From the NCBI GenBank assembly GCA_024811115.1, contig JAKOGH010000685.1, positions 186,001 through 250,000 of the forward strand: a DNA stretch of 64,000 bases. The letters run 5' to 3'. Positions 1 through 12,393 of this stretch are shown piece after piece (position 1 is the stretch's first letter; each line of letters starts with the position of its first letter). The position numbers were made by a program, and so were the translations under genes. The notes under the pieces are model-generated. The model searched no databases, was not told the DNA's origin, and was given only the letters and a program-made list of their open reading frames with translations. Origin of the DNA: Terana coerulea. Taxonomy: Eukaryota; Basidiomycota; Agaricomycetes; Polyporales; Phanerochaetaceae.

Positions 1-1959
1 CATCTGCCGTCCTTAGATGTTTCGAGAGCTCTGTGTCACTGACCATCTGAAATTAGCTCAACTGACAGAGCTGATGATAAAATCTGAATCAGCTTTAAGC
101 ATATCCCTGGGAACCTATGTTCATCGGCTCCTGCTTGCTTCTCAGGCAGCCTACCATCTTGAGTTGGCCCTTGTTTCTGGCCTATGTGGACGCTTTCCCA
201 TCTCTCAAGAGGCTCACTTGGGACAAAACAACAGATAACTCCAAAGCCTTCGCAACTGCCTCGGAGCTGTATCCACCAATACACGCCATGGACCATTCTC
301 CCTAGGCCTCATCTTCATCCACACTGAAGATATCTGCTGTACATCTTACTTTCTTCCAACATTTATGATCCCTGCACACCATCACTTTGGTTCACTCTCC
401 ACTCCCACCAAAGATATCCGCTCTATATCCTGCGTTGTTCCAACATTTCAAATCCCTTAAGCATCTTGTCTTGTGCCAGATCAGCTTTGAGACTGTCATG
501 CAATGTTGAGTCAGATAGACGCCGTAAGCGCTCTGCTCACATCTTCTCTATTGTTCTACTAGGTTCCACCATGACGATCCCTATTGTCTATTGTCCTGGT
601 ACCTATTTGTGTCTGTTTGTAGTACAGCCACACTGTATCGTATATAAGGCAGCTCTCTGTGCCATACATAATCAGACTCTTACAACTCTCAACCCACTAA
701 CGTGTGTATTTACCAACCTACAGGTGAGTAACCATCCTAGCTTCCTCTAGGCCTTGGTAGGAGTGTACGCCGCTGTATGTGCTGCACTTCTACATGCAAC
801 TCTCCTGGATTGTTTGTGGTCTTTCTAGCCTTGCCACCCTTCAGCTCGCTTGGTTGACATGGCTGTCGAATAACACCCAGGATGGTCTTCTTCGCTGGCT
901 AAGACAGCCTCATATATTCCCATACCCTACCAGACTGCGCTGTTCAGACTGACTTCACACGGCAAGTTTGACCAACAGTATCTCTTCCAGATCACAGCTC
1001 CCTTACATCCTGTCCCTAATCTTGTCATCACGGATTGGGCAAAGATACAAAGGTTGTCCGTTCATCTCGAAAGATGTAGCTATCCCCTTACTGCTTGTGG
1101 AGGACACGCACATTATCGTTCAAATTGTGACATTGGTTTTGTTTGTTCTGCCTCAGGATGACATGATGGACTTATTCCAATTTGAATGTGACCAGTGTAA
1201 AGATATTGAAGAGGAGGCCAGAATTCAGTTGAAAAGCGAGTGGGAAGAAAGCAATTGTAAGTTGAAACCCTCATAAACACGCTGTTAATACCCCTCATAG
1301 GCTTACTTGTCTTAGGGACAGTGAGCATTCACACTGCTCACGACTACATCCTGACGTTCACGTTACAAAAGCAAGCAAGCCACTCGAGTCGACAGCCTGT
1401 ACCGATCACGTTGAACAACATCCATATTCACCTTCCTCATGTGATGTTGATCTCTGGGGACGATATGACCGTCTCTCAGCTCTGTTCATTCTGCCTTTCG
1501 CTCAAAGGCCATCTCGCAGCGCTGTCCAACCCCGGCCATTTTGATTGTCATCTACAAATCCGGGACACTATCAGCACACCGAGACAATGGATCAACAGTA
1601 TGTCTGACTGGATGGGACGCGACACGGAACCCAGCATGGAGGAGGGTGATGAGGTTCGAGAGGGAGAAGAGACATTGGAAGAAGGAGAAGAGATGTCGGA
1701 AGGAGGATCCGGAGAAGAGATGTCGCTGGAAGAAGAAGAAGAGGTGTCGCTGGAAGAAGAAGAAGAGGTATCGCTGGAAGAAGGAGAAGAAATGACACTG
1801 TCAGAAGAAGGTGAAGAGATATCAAAAGAAGGAGAGGATGCCGAGGAGGGAACAACGGAGACACAAGAAGCGGGAGAGCCGGCGCGGAAACAGAGCAATC
1901 ACACACAGCGGATGAGCGAGTTGAGGAGACTCGTGACGTATGAACGTGAAAGACATTGA
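1..1959 (+). pseudogene. Decayed SPRY/F-box-like family member (copy C), 5' end outside the window
   Basis: The reading resembles the LRR-like and C-terminal parts of the genes at 13438-15543 and 36817-39199. Matching pieces are the FREL...LTEL segment from position 17, a LELALVSGL stretch, then RFPSLKRLTWDK in another frame from about 190, and FQHFKSLKHLVL near 450. The first two pieces are in different frames, and stops (for example the TAG at 303) interrupt the middle, so this part looks non-functional. The 3' end is preserved: an exon to 1256, an intron 1257-1315 (GTAAGT...TTAG, phase 1, making a Trp codon as in the other copies), then an exon to the TGA at 1957-1959. That last exon holds the family domain around LCSFCLSLKGHL and QWINSMSDW, then a long Glu-rich acidic tail absent from the other two copies. 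F-box/LRR proteins usually recruit substrates to SCF ubiquitin ligases; function here is doubtful. The upstream SPRY part would lie outside the window. Confidence 0.7.
1714..1809 (+). repeat. 24-bp minisatellite encoding an acidic repeat
   Basis: Four in-register units of 24 bp start at 1714, 1738, 1762 and 1786. Each begins GAAGA and encodes a variant of E-E-(M/V)-S-L-E-E-E. The unit length is a multiple of three, so copy-number change keeps the frame. The repeat lies in the acidic C-terminal tail of copy C. The reverse strand gives a Ser-rich reading that is only a shadow. Confidence 0.8.
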
Positions 1960-2267
1960 TGGGGTTCACAACAGTAGCAGTACGCGGTACCGAGAAGTAT
2001 TGTCGCCCATTCCGAATCCATGCTCCAGCACAGTGGCATTGGCGCCGAGTTGGTTACACAGCCAACTGTGTTCCAGAGAAAGTTACCAGCCACATATCTG
2101 TTTGCTCGAGTTCGCTAAGTTAGGGTTGGCCAAATGTACGCAGTCTCGCGCAAGCCGTAGTACGTCAATCGATCGTAACGTGTGTCAACTTGTCTGCGTG
2201 CTCAGGTCCTCAGGACCTTCGTGACAGTCATGGTCGTGGCGTAAAACGGGCCCCGACGTCGCAGCGC

Positions 2268-3686
2268 TCACAGCGGGGGTGTCTCTTGCAGAACAACGCT
2301 CATGCGCGCCGCATCGTACCGGTCCCCCAATTTGACGTCCTCCGCAAGCCGCCGGATCTCAGCGACGTCGGCCGCAGACAGCGCGACGTTCGCCGCCCCG
2401 AGGTTCTCGTCCAGATACTGTGTCCAAGCCCCGTGAGCGCCGGCTGGCTAATGCCGCTGTGAACGTGAGGCGCACCTTCAGCTTCTTGGTGCCCGGGATG
2501 GGGAGGACGTCCGCGCCCTGCGCGAGGAGCCACGCGAGCGCGACCTGGCCCGCCGTCGCGTCGTACTTCCGGCCGATCGCGCGCACGGCGTCGACGAGCG
2601 CGAGGATGCGCGGGAAGTTCTCCTGCGAGTACCTGTCAGGCCACGCGCGGTCAGCAAGCAGCGTCGGCAGTGACCGCGGCCGTACCTAGGGATCGTCCGC
2701 CGGTAGTCGTCCGCCTCGAACTCGTCCGGCGATGTCTAGCGGCACGGGATCGTTAGTATTTGCCGTGTCACGGAGGTGAGCGCGCGTCGGTCGGGACGGG
2801 GCGGTAGCACGCACGTATTGCCCCGTCAGCAGGCCGCGCCCCAGGGGCGAGTACGCGACGACGGCGATGCCGAGCTCGCGCGCGGTGCGCAGGATGTCCG
2901 TCTCAGGGCCCTCGATGTCGAGCGCGAAGAGCGAGTACTCGACCTGGATGGCCGTGATGGGGTGCACCGCGTGTGCGCGGCGGATGGTGGCGGCCGTGCA
3001 CTCGGACAAGCCCAGGTAGCGGGTCTTGCCCGCCTTCACGAGCTCGGCCATCGCGCCGACGGTTCTCTCGATGGGGACGGTGGAGTCCGGGCTGGCGGTT
3101 GGATCGTAAGCTTCGGGTAGTCTATCAGAGGGCCCGATGGGGATTCACCGATGGAGGTAGTACAGATCCACGGAGTCGACTGTGGCCAGTCAGGCCCATT
3201 GCTAGGCTGCTAGTAAGGTGGCGGAACACGCACCTCCGAGGCGAGCCAACGACTTGTCCATGCATGCCTTCGCATACTCCGGCTCCCCGTTGGCCGGTCT
3301 CTTCGCGTCGCCGGAGATCCCAAACTTGGTGGCCAGGAAGATCTCGTCGCGCTTCCGGTCTTCTTCAGCCTATCGCCCCGAGCTCAGCCTGCCCCCACCA
3401 CGCCGATGACAACCGACCACGCACCACTGCCCGATGAGGTCCTCAGAGTCGCCGTACACGTTCGCGGTGTCCCAGTGCGTGCAGCCCCGCGCGTACAGCT
3501 CGTCCAAGAACTGCGGCGCAATGAGCTCGGCGGTGCGGCGGCGGCGCGAGGACATCGCACCTTCAGCCGCTCCTCGTCAGACTCGACGCTGCCGTAGCAT
3601 ACCGATATGCCCATTGCGCCGTAGCCGATGGCGGTTACTTGGTCCGTGCCAATGGCGCGGGTCTTGAACGAGGGTGCAGCTGGCAT
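2268..3686 (-). CDS. Aldo-keto reductase (AKR superfamily)
   Basis: A cytosolic NADPH-dependent oxidoreductase of the YakC/pyridoxine-reductase-like AKR group, which reduces aldehydes or ketones; the substrate cannot be read. The protein starts [19 protein letters not shown] at 3686 and ends VVLQETPPL with TGA at 2268-2270. The catalytic tetrad is visible: Asp in HWDTANVYG, Tyr in the same segment, Lys in FLATKFG and His in YYLH. The C-terminal cofactor-binding part carries [10 protein letters not shown]. About six short introns are needed: after the ERLK codons (50 nt), in GQW, after LARLG, in LHR, after GQY, before RYSQENF and after GTKKLK. One base appears to be missing in the CCGG at 3355-3358 (between KKTG and KRDEIF), which breaks the frame; see the indel finding. 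A TATA-like CATAAATA lies about 55 nt upstream on this strand (3741-3748). The family call is firm, the exact splice sites less so. Confidence 0.88.
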
Positions 3687-6645
3687 GATTTGTGACTGGG
3701 TAGTGGGTGGTTAGGGAGTATGCCAGGCTTGGTGCTCCGCTATTTATGAGTGCGATGCAGCTGCTTACACATGTATCCAACATATCTGCGGTAGGCATCG
3801 AGTGCAGGTGACTGTGTCATACGATTCATAGGGATGGAACTGCTTTGCCGACCGATAGGCGATAAGTACCACGGCACGCCACAGCTAGAACATAGCATAA
3901 GCATGGAATTTTGAGATCAGGAGCACCTTTCAGATCAGTTTCTTTGTGTGAGGTTGTGCAAAGGGATAACACGACCATGTCCACGTATGCAAAGGATAGT
4001 AGAATCGGGGCGGTTGGTTTATAAGAAACACATCCGGAGAGGACGCCGGGCGGTCAATAGAGTCTAATCAAGCCGGTCCGAGGCCGGCCCGGGCATCTCA
4101 TACACCCGCTGCTTGGCGCTCCGAACGTTGCTCGACACAAGTTGTGCATGTCATTCAATATAAGAGCATGCAAAGCGTTACCGGTCACTAGCTAGTATAT
4201 TATGCGTTGGAACAGAGCAGCTCGAACCGTGAGTCGTCCTTTCCTGCAGCAAAGTGCGGGTGCTCAACCGCTCAGTGGCTAGATCTCTATATATAGTACG
4301 CGTGAGTGCCCACTGAACAAGCCGAGTTCGCCATGCATTACTCACCGCCGGGAAAGACGGGCGCCGGCCTGCCACATGTCCAAACGCCCCTCGTCGCAAT
4401 ATTTCGAGCGTGCCGAGGGTGTCGTTCCACGGCCGCGGGCATTCTCGTACTTGGCGTTTTGGACACCGCGCGCATTTGGGGGATGGTCATCGGAAGGGCT
4501 AGGACCTCACGGCGGTGCCAGCATTCGTCGCGTCGCGCCGCAAGTTTGTCCGTCAAGTGCGCTTCATGGGCATCGTGGCGGGAGAGACGCCAGAGGTTTG
4601 GTGCCTGGCACTTTGGACACGCAAGGAAGAGGGTAAGTCTGGCATGTACAAAATACAGAACGTGGTGGTGACGAGATATCGAAGCTGCAGCGCTGAAGAT
4701 GAGGTGGGCTGACAGTTCAGAGTCCAACGTGGAACTGAGGGGATCACAGGGATCGACAGCACTGGAGTCGAGTGCATCATATTAGCTGGAACGCAGACAG
4801 AGATCGGAACGCACGCGAGGCTCTAATGCAGGCACCGGACGCGCCCCTCGCGACCGACGCCGCCAGGGCTCGGGCAACCGTGTTTGACAGCGCTATCGAG
4901 GCACAGATTGAGGCACGGATCGCGTCGTGCGCCACAACGCGACTCCGAGGCAGCGCGGACGAGGCGTGGAGGATGCGACTGAGGGCGGTGGACAAGACGG
5001 TGGAGGATGGCCATAAGAAATGTTCTACAGAATTCGAATGCAGGGACGGTGCTGGCCAGCGAGAAGGATCCGCCAGTCCGACGAGTGGGGAAGAGGAAAC
5101 GCCAGGTGAGCCGCAGCTGGGACGAAGATATACCCGCCTTCGAATTCGACTGATAAATACCATCCTTCACGTCAGGACCCAGGACATCTCCGCGGGAGCA
5201 AGCAGCCCGTCACCGTCGCCAATCGAGCGGATCCGCGTCAGAGCAGTGACGCGCCTCCAACGCCTCGCGCGGATCCGACCGCGGCGGCCGCCAAGCAAGG
5301 CGACGGCGCCCCGACGACAGCACCCTCGTGCCACGTGGAGGAGCGTCGCGACGGGGCGCGCGCGACACGTCCTAAAAATGGGCAGGCGCCCTCCGCATGT
5401 CTCGCTTGTGTCTCGCGTCCGTGCCCCGTCGGTGTCCGCGCCCGCCAGCACGCATGCTCATTGGCTCGTGGCGCGATGACGGGATGTGTGATGGGAGGCC
5501 TTGAGGAAGCAGGCAAGCGGGGCGAGGCGCCGAAGTGCATCTCAGATGCGCGTGATCGCGCGCCGGGGCGGGATCGATGCTGGCTTGGTGGGTGCTTGCA
5601 GACGCCACGACGTGTCGGCAGCTCTGCGTTGGCGGGATGCACGCACGCTGTCGCGCTCGCGCACACCCTACAGCTCCCGCAGCGCACACCGCGGACAGCG
5701 CGTGTGAGCGGGGCGTGCACGCCTCCGTCACGACGCGCCACGGCGTCGACGGCACGCGCGAATGGGAGGGGTGCCCGCCGCAGCGTCGGTGTCCCCACAG
5801 ACATTCTGAAACAGCGGACAGGCCCACCCGCGGCGCGGCGCGATCCTCAGCCAGCACTGCGAGGGTCCCGCCTTCTGCCCTTCTCCCAGCGGCCCGCCCC
5901 GCAGCGTCCGCCCACGGCCTCGGATCCACGCCATGTCGACACCGCGCCGTGTCCGAAATCGCGCACATCGACATCGTCCCACGGCACGCCACGCGATAGA
6001 GTTAAACGCAGTGTAGCTCGACTCGGTGTGCGTTCCTGTTGGCTGCACGGCGGGCGCCCTGTGGCACGCTGTCCTGGCAACGCGCGTACGTAACCCCTGC
6101 GACGGAGAGCCCATGCATGCTTCGCTCGTCCCGACCATGCCAGCGCTCACGGCTCGCGACCCTCCCCAACTGAGCCTCCGCCGCGCAGCGGCGCGGGTCG
6201 TGCAGGCGCACCCACACCCCTGCCGTCATTCGGAATGCTGTCCGCTGTCGCAGGTGTGCAGGCGACAGGGCGCCTGCCGGCGACTTGGGCGGCCGCGGGT
6301 TTGGGCAGGGCGATTGCCAATATGGCAGGCTGCGCGGGGGCGTATAAGTAAGGCAACCTGAAGGACCTGGCCGCCCTCGACGATCCACCATCAGTCGTCT
6401 CATATCGCCCGACGCTGCACCGTCTTCCCCGCCCTGCTCGACGCGCACCCAACTTCCGCGCTCCTTTAAACTCTCTATTGTCTCTCCTTGTCCCACCCGC
6501 CGGCCTTCCAACAGAATCTGTCCCCGGAAGCGTTCATATATTGCAATATCGAATATAATCGCGTATAATACACACGTCGGCGCACCTCCGATTAATTCTC
6601 CCCTGCCCCTCTGCACACGCCCACCGCTGGAGCCTCCGCCGCACA
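3687..6645. other. Gene-poor region, partly very GC-rich
   Basis: The first kilobase is of average composition and holds nothing beyond the likely AKR promoter. From about 4.7 to 6.6 kb the DNA is GC-rich and open in several overlapping frames on both strands. The longest plus reading (4772-5479) has an Ala/Arg-rich helical-looking N-terminus, but no recognisable domain, and degenerates into Arg/Pro-rich sequence. I treat these as composition artefacts. AT-rich sequence with TATA-like ATAATCGCGTATAATA at about 6552-6568 probably belongs to the promoter of the gene starting at 6646. Confidence 0.5.
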
Positions 6646-9600
6646 ATGTCGCTCGCCCCGCCCATGATCGTCCTCCCGCCGCCCTCCTCGCTCCTGCACC
6701 ACGCCCCGCTCGCGGACTGGCGCGCCCTCGGCCGCGACGCGCCGCCCCCTGCCGTGTCCGAGCGCGCGTCCTGGCCGCCCGCCCTCCCCGCCGCGCCACG
6801 TGCCCCGACCGCGGGCCGCTGCGCCTCCCGCCACACCACGCCGTGCGACGCTCGCCGCGTCGGGTCCTGCGACGTGGACGCCGTCGCTGTTCGAGCGACA
6901 GCGTGCGGCGCCGCGCCCGCGACTGCTAGCCGGCAGCCCGCTCTGCGTCCCCGCGCCGGCCCTGCGCGGCGGCGATAGCGGGCGTGTTATAAGTACGCCG
7001 TCGCCACTTACGCTCGCCCTTTCGCTCTGCGCGGACGCCTTCGACCCGGCGAACGCAGAGGTGGACGTCGACAGCGGCACGGTCTTGCGCGAGGCGTTTG
7101 AGCTCAGCGCGTCGCGTGTGTTATCGGTGCGTGGCCGTTTGCTGGTATCAGGGATGGAAGAGGGTGCTGAACGTCGTGTCATAGATGGAATATCCGACGG
7201 GCATGGTCGGAAACGGCGTTGGAGAGTGTTCTGGCGGCCACACAGCTGGTGAGTGGTGGTTTTGTGCGCGGCGAGAAAGCATACTGACCAGATTCCGCCG
7301 TCTTTGCCGCTCCTTGTGAACGACACGGACACACAGGGCGCGACGACACTTCCGACCGCGTACAGAGTGCGTGCGGACTGGTCCGCATCGCGGGACGCCC
7401 GCGCCCGCGCGCGTTTGGCTCGTGTACGCGACGCACGACGAGGTGAGCACGGCACTTTCTCCTTTGCCTTCAGCCTGTGCGTGCGCGCATGCTTCAGACG
7501 CGCATTGCGACTGCGCGTCCGTGTCGCGGCGGGCTTCCGCCATGATATATGAAGGCTGTGCGACGCAGGATAGAAGGTCCAAAGGAACACGAGTATTGTG
7601 TGTTGGTTATGCGTGATGTCATGCACGGGGGCCATCGACTCTGACGCTTGGTGTGCGCAGCGACAAGCAGCTTGTTATCTGGCTTGTTTTCTTGTGCTGT
7701 GTATATAACCAAATGTGCTGACCTGTGTTGGTGTTTCTGTCCCTCAGGCAAAGATGGCTCTCGACGTGCCGCACGCGTTCGCGACACTGCATCCCGCATT
7801 GCACACCGACCTGGAGCCGTACGAGAAGCTCGAACGCATCGACGTGAGTGCGCTCAGCGCGTGTCCTGCCGATCGACAGCTGATGGCCGTGTGTGCTGTG
7901 TAGATGACGCCGCGGAGACGGCGCACGCCGCTCGCGTTCAGCCCGGCGGCGAGCATGCTGAGCAGCAGCAGCGGCACCGCCAGCGACGGGCTGCTCACGC
8001 CACCCTCGCCCGCCGCGTCCCTCCTCCAGAGCGCACGGAGCGCGCCGGCCACGACATCGCGCTTTGCGCTCTCGCGCAACCCGCCCCCGCCGCGCGTGAC
8101 GTACCGCGCCGGCGACTGGCTGTGAGTGCCCTGTTCCCGTTCACCCGTAGCCCTCCCACTTCGTCATCGCCTTCGTCAACGCACCCGCATGCTGACTGGT
8201 CGTTCCTGGCGCACAGATGCCCCGTCCCGAGCTGCTCAGCGCACAACTTCGGGTAAGCCGTCCCGCCTCATCCTTCCCCCTTGCCTCGCCCTGCCCCTTG
8301 TCATGGCCGTGTGCCCATCCCCCCGATCGATGTGCCGTCGCTCGCCCGTTTTGGCTTTTAGGCTTGGGGAGCCCGCCGAGCCCTTCTTTCGCCGCTTTCC
8401 CCATTGGGACATACCGCCGGCAGGGCGTGGTGACTAAGCGCCTGGCGGAAGCCGATCGCCTGCCCTCTCCCTGATTTGTCATGGCGATGTGGCCTGTTCT
8501 GTTTTGGCTGCTGCCGCCTGCGCGCACATGTTTTATTTTTTTTCTTTTCCTTCTCGCTGGGTGTCGGGCTTGCTGGGTGCGGCGCCGCCGCCCGCGGCAC
8601 AATTTTCTGTCCGCATGCGCCCCTGCGGCGGATGCGTGGGGCGTGCGCCGGAGGCGAGAGGGTAAAGGGCGTGCACGAGCCCCCTCGGTCCCTCGGTCTG
8701 CTTCTTGTCTTTGCCCTTCCACCCTTGCCCTTCTGTGTATAGCCTTTTTTTGCTCTCTTGTTTGCTTGCGCACGCCGTTGACGACGACGACGACCCTGCG
8801 GCTCTCGACCTGCACACTCGCTTCCTCGTTGGTCTCGCTCGCTCGCCACACAGCCGCTCACCCTTTGCTCTTTGTGCACGCAGACGCAACATGGCCTGCA
8901 TCGGCTGCGGCCACCCTCACGGCGCCCTCGCTCCCATGGCCCCCAGCTACACCATGCACGGCGGCCACGGCCACGACAACTACGACGTCCCCGCCATGAA
9001 CCCCTCTCACGCTCACGCCCTTCACCACACATTCCCCACGCACACCCACCAGGGCACGCATATCCATCACCTCGGACAGGGCGCGCACATGCCGAACGTC
9101 CCGCCGCGCCTCGCGCAGCACGCCGAAGACCGCGCACGCCGCCCCTCCCCCCGCTGCCGCCCCCCGCGCCGGGCCGCTTCAGCCTCCCCGGCACGCGCAA
9201 CCCCTCCCCGCGCGCGGCGGTGCGCCCTCGCCGCCGCTGCCGCTGCATGCGAAGCCGCACACGCCGACGTACCCGCTGCTCACGCCGAGCGGGCACGCGC
9301 TCAGCGCGGGCGGGCGCGTGCGCAACGTGTCGAGCGACCCGCACTACCCGTGCATCATGTACTGGCCGGACAACGAGCCGCTGCCGCTGCAGGGCCAGAT
9401 CCGGCCGATGGGCGGCACGACGCTCCAGGTGCGTTTCCATTTTTTTTGGGGGAGCAGAGGAGTGAGGCTTATGGTGACGGGGCAGTATCCGCCGATTGTG
9501 AACACGGGCAACAAGGGCGCGGCGGAGAGGCAGCCGGGCGATTGGGTGTGCTGTAAATGCCATTACCTCAACTGGCGGCGGCGCAAGGGTCTGCCAGACG

Positions 9601-10605
9601 TGCTTCCCTTGTGCGTGCTTTCCTCTGTGTGCCTCCCCTTTTTCTGCGTGCTGATGGTGATGCAGACGCCGAAGGCAACGGCGACTCGATCTCGCAGGCC
9701 GTGCAGGCCGAGCGCATCGCGCTGCTCACGAACCTCCTCGACCAGACCGAGGCGGGCACCCTCCCCGGCCTGCCCGCGCACCTCCAGCGCCGCGGCTCCG
9801 TGCCCGTCAACAGCATGACGCCCCCTCCCCGCCGCACGCCCCTTTCCTGTCGACGACGACGACGGGCCCGCGCCACGCCGCGCGCGCGTCGCTCGGCGGG
9901 CTCGGCGGGCACCCACTGCTGCACCCCATCCGCACGCACAACTTGCACCAGCTCGGTAGCCGCAGCACGCTCGAGCTCCGCTCGCACTACCTGCAGCACC
10001 AGGACGCGCTGGGCATGCACCACGGCGCCGCCGCCGCGCCCTTCCCGCAGCGCGTCGCGCGGCCGATCTACCAGACGCCGGACCACGGCACGGCGTCGCG
10101 CCACTCGAGCCCCGCGCGCTCGCGCGTGCCGAGCCCGACGGCGGCGTTCCTGCCCGCGTGCCTGCACGACGTGCTCGGCGCGCCGAGCCCCGTGCAGTCG
10201 TCGCCCGCGACGTCCGCGTCCTCGGCCGACTTCAGCTTCGACGGCTTCGGGCTCGACGGCGCCGCTGCGGCCGACCCGCCGTACGCGCCGTTCGACGCGG
10301 TGTACGACGCGCGGCGCGAGCGGGTGTACAACGAGCTCGACGGCCGGTTTGACTTCCACGCTGGCACCGCCGCGCCTGAGGCGCTTGCGTTCCGCGCGCC
10401 GGGCGGCGCGACGCGTGGCTCCGGCGGGCGCAAGGCGTTTGGCGGCCGCGCGCCGACGCACGCGCCGGCGCCGCAGGACGGCGCGGGCGACATCTGGAAG
10501 ATGGACGGCGAGGAGAGCCGGACGCTGCGCCCGTACGCGCCGATCCACGCCGAGAGCGTGCTGGACCTCGCAGGCCGCCTCGCGGGCGGGCTCTCGTTGG
10601 CGTAG
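6646..10605 (+). CDS. RanBP2-type zinc-finger protein (multi-exon, very GC-rich)
   Basis: The ATG at 6646 opens a Pro/Ala-rich N-terminus (MSLAPPMIVLPPPSSLLHHA). A conserved-looking region near 7.0-7.15 kb follows (SPLTLALSLCADAFDP), then spliced exons near 7.75-8.1 kb (MALDVPHAFATLHP; RRRTPLAFSPAAS). The first zinc finger is split over exons: YRAGDW, then CPVPSCSAHNFG, then RNMACIGCGHPHGA, matching W-C-x(2-4)-C-x3-N-x6-C-x2-C. A His-rich stretch follows. A second finger, GDWVCCKCHYLNWRRRK...CQTCFP, fits the same pattern exactly if one G of the GGG at 9587-9589 is surplus. The Ser/Pro-rich tail ends GRLAGGLSLA at 10605. RanBP2 fingers bind single-stranded RNA or protein partners (Ran, ubiquitin); the target is unknown. 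Further small indels are likely near 7.2 kb and 9.8-9.9 kb, so the exact protein cannot be given. Long competing frames in 8.3-11.1 kb on both strands are GC artefacts. Confidence 0.72.
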
Positions 10606-11235
10606 AGCCACACGTGCAGTGGATGCCGACAAGGCCACAAAAAATTATCTTAATTGTGAGTGCCCCTTCACGCCAGCGGGAGGGCAGCATGCTGATGGCA
10701 GTGTCGGCGCAGCGGTCCCGGACCTATCTAACTCGTGCTCGCTGGTATTTATCGGACCTGCATCTATCGGTCATATTGCTACAACACACACACACCGCCG
10801 CGCCCCTGGAACCCTCGCGCCCGCGCCCGGCGACGGACACGCCCCTTGTATTTCTGGATTCCTCTCCTCATCGTCATCGCCCTCGCTCTTGGTATCTCTA
10901 TATATTCATTCGCCCCCTCCTCTTCCTCCGCTCCCTCCCCGCGCCCCGTCCTTCCACGCTCTCTCGCCCCGTTCGCTTGCTTGCATCTGTGTCTCCTTCC
11001 GCCCGCTGTGTGCTCCCTTCCCGCTCTTGCGTCTTGCTGCTGTCTTGCCCGGCCGTGCGCCCTGGACTACGTACCTCAAGAATCCGCCTCCAGCCTAATA
11101 CGTATTGTTGTACCCTGTGCGTGTAGTACCATCTAGGCATGAATACGATATATATTGTATATGACCATAATGAGCTGGCGTGGAGCCTCGGCGGCGGTGG
11201 GTGCGGTCTGTGCGGATGGCGGAAGACTTGTCTGT

Positions 11236-11486
11236 AAGTCCGACTACCCAATCCACCCGGCACGCTCGCCGAAAATGCGACACGGTGTTGTGGGAGACTC
11301 TATTACATAAGGAAGTAGTGAGGTACGGATAAGCTTGAGGTATGTGTGAAACAGGTGACAGGAGCTGCGGCTGCAAGTCCGACCAGTCCACTTAGCACAC
11401 TCGCCGAAAAATGCGACATGGCGTTGTGCGAGACTTTAATAAGGAAGGGGTAAGATACGGATAAGCTTCGAGCATGTGTCAAGCAG
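11236..11486. repeat. Diverged tandem duplication, period about 139 bp
   Basis: Unit 1 starts AAGTCCGACTACCC at 11236 and unit 2 AAGTCCGACCAGTCC at 11375. Both continue through CTCGCCGAAAA.TGCGACA, GTTGTG.GAGACT, ATAAGGAAG and TACGGATAAGCTT to a CATGTGTC/TATGTGTG element. The second unit is shorter at its end. No coding function is seen. Confidence 0.8.
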
Positions 11487-12393
11487 CGCGCAGCGCGAGA
11501 AGGGTGAAGCCAGTAGTTCATTGATAGGGATTCGAGTATGTGCGTAGAAGGCTAGGCTGCGGAGGCGGATCGCGGTGGGATCGGTGCGCTCGCGGAGTGG
11601 GTGATCGGGCGCCGCTTGGCGGGGCACGTTCCTTGGGCCCATGCCACACAGCGAATGGCGGTGCGCGAACGCGGCGAGGGTTCATAAAGCGTGTAACAGA
11701 AAAAGGTGCAGACTACTGGCTCCGCAAAGGGGTAAGGGCCCGCAGCGCGACGCTCGCCCCAGAGAGCCAGGGCCAGTGCGGCTCGGGCCTGGCGCAGCGC
11801 GACCGCCGGCGAGATCGGTATTCTGGTTTCTGGAACTCGTGTGCAGGGGTGTATATGAAAGGGCGCGAAGATGCGACCGTGGGCAGAGCAGAGGGTGTAA
11901 CAGCTCGGGCATCGGTGGCGTGCCCCTCGCACAGCGTGATCGGCGGGGCGGTGGCTTGTACGCTCCGGGGTTGGCTGTGTGCGAGGCACGGAGACGCGGA
12001 GTGCGTATGATAGCCTTCGGCGGCGGCGGCGGCGTAGGGGCGAGGGTGATCGATATCGATGAGTGCTGTAAGGCGTGCCAATATGGGTCCACGCGCTAGA
12101 ACCGAGTGAGACGATCTTCAAGTGCGAGAATATAAGTATATCACATGGAAAAGCTGGGGCGTACTGCAGAATGAACTCCGAAACGGACGCCACTAAGGCT
12201 AGGGGTCATATTGCAGCGATACAATCTCACGCGTTTGTCGACGTGCGTGTTTTAGACCCTGTAATATATGCAAGCGAAAGCAAGTCAGTCAGAAGAGTCG
12301 GGTTGAGCCTACTAGGGCTAGTATGGCTTAGAGCTTCGAACTCATACTAGTGCACTCCCCGTCGATCGAAGCCGGGTTCAGGTGGCCGATAGC

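Noticed and set aside
1548..1898. A Ser-rich minus-strand reading
   Set aside because: It is the complement of the Glu-coding minisatellite in copy C.
4772..5479. A 235-residue plus-strand reading
   Set aside because: The first part looks helical, but there is no family resemblance, and the rest is Arg/Pro-rich like the overlapping frames.
8358..9563. A 401-residue minus-strand reading opposite the zinc-finger gene
   Set aside because: Arg/Ala/Gly-rich composition typical of antisense frames in very GC-rich coding DNA; the zinc-finger motifs are on the plus strand.
9557..11098. A 513-residue plus-strand reading
   Set aside because: Runs through the 3' end of the zinc-finger gene in a wrong frame and into pyrimidine-rich flank; Arg-rich without motifs.
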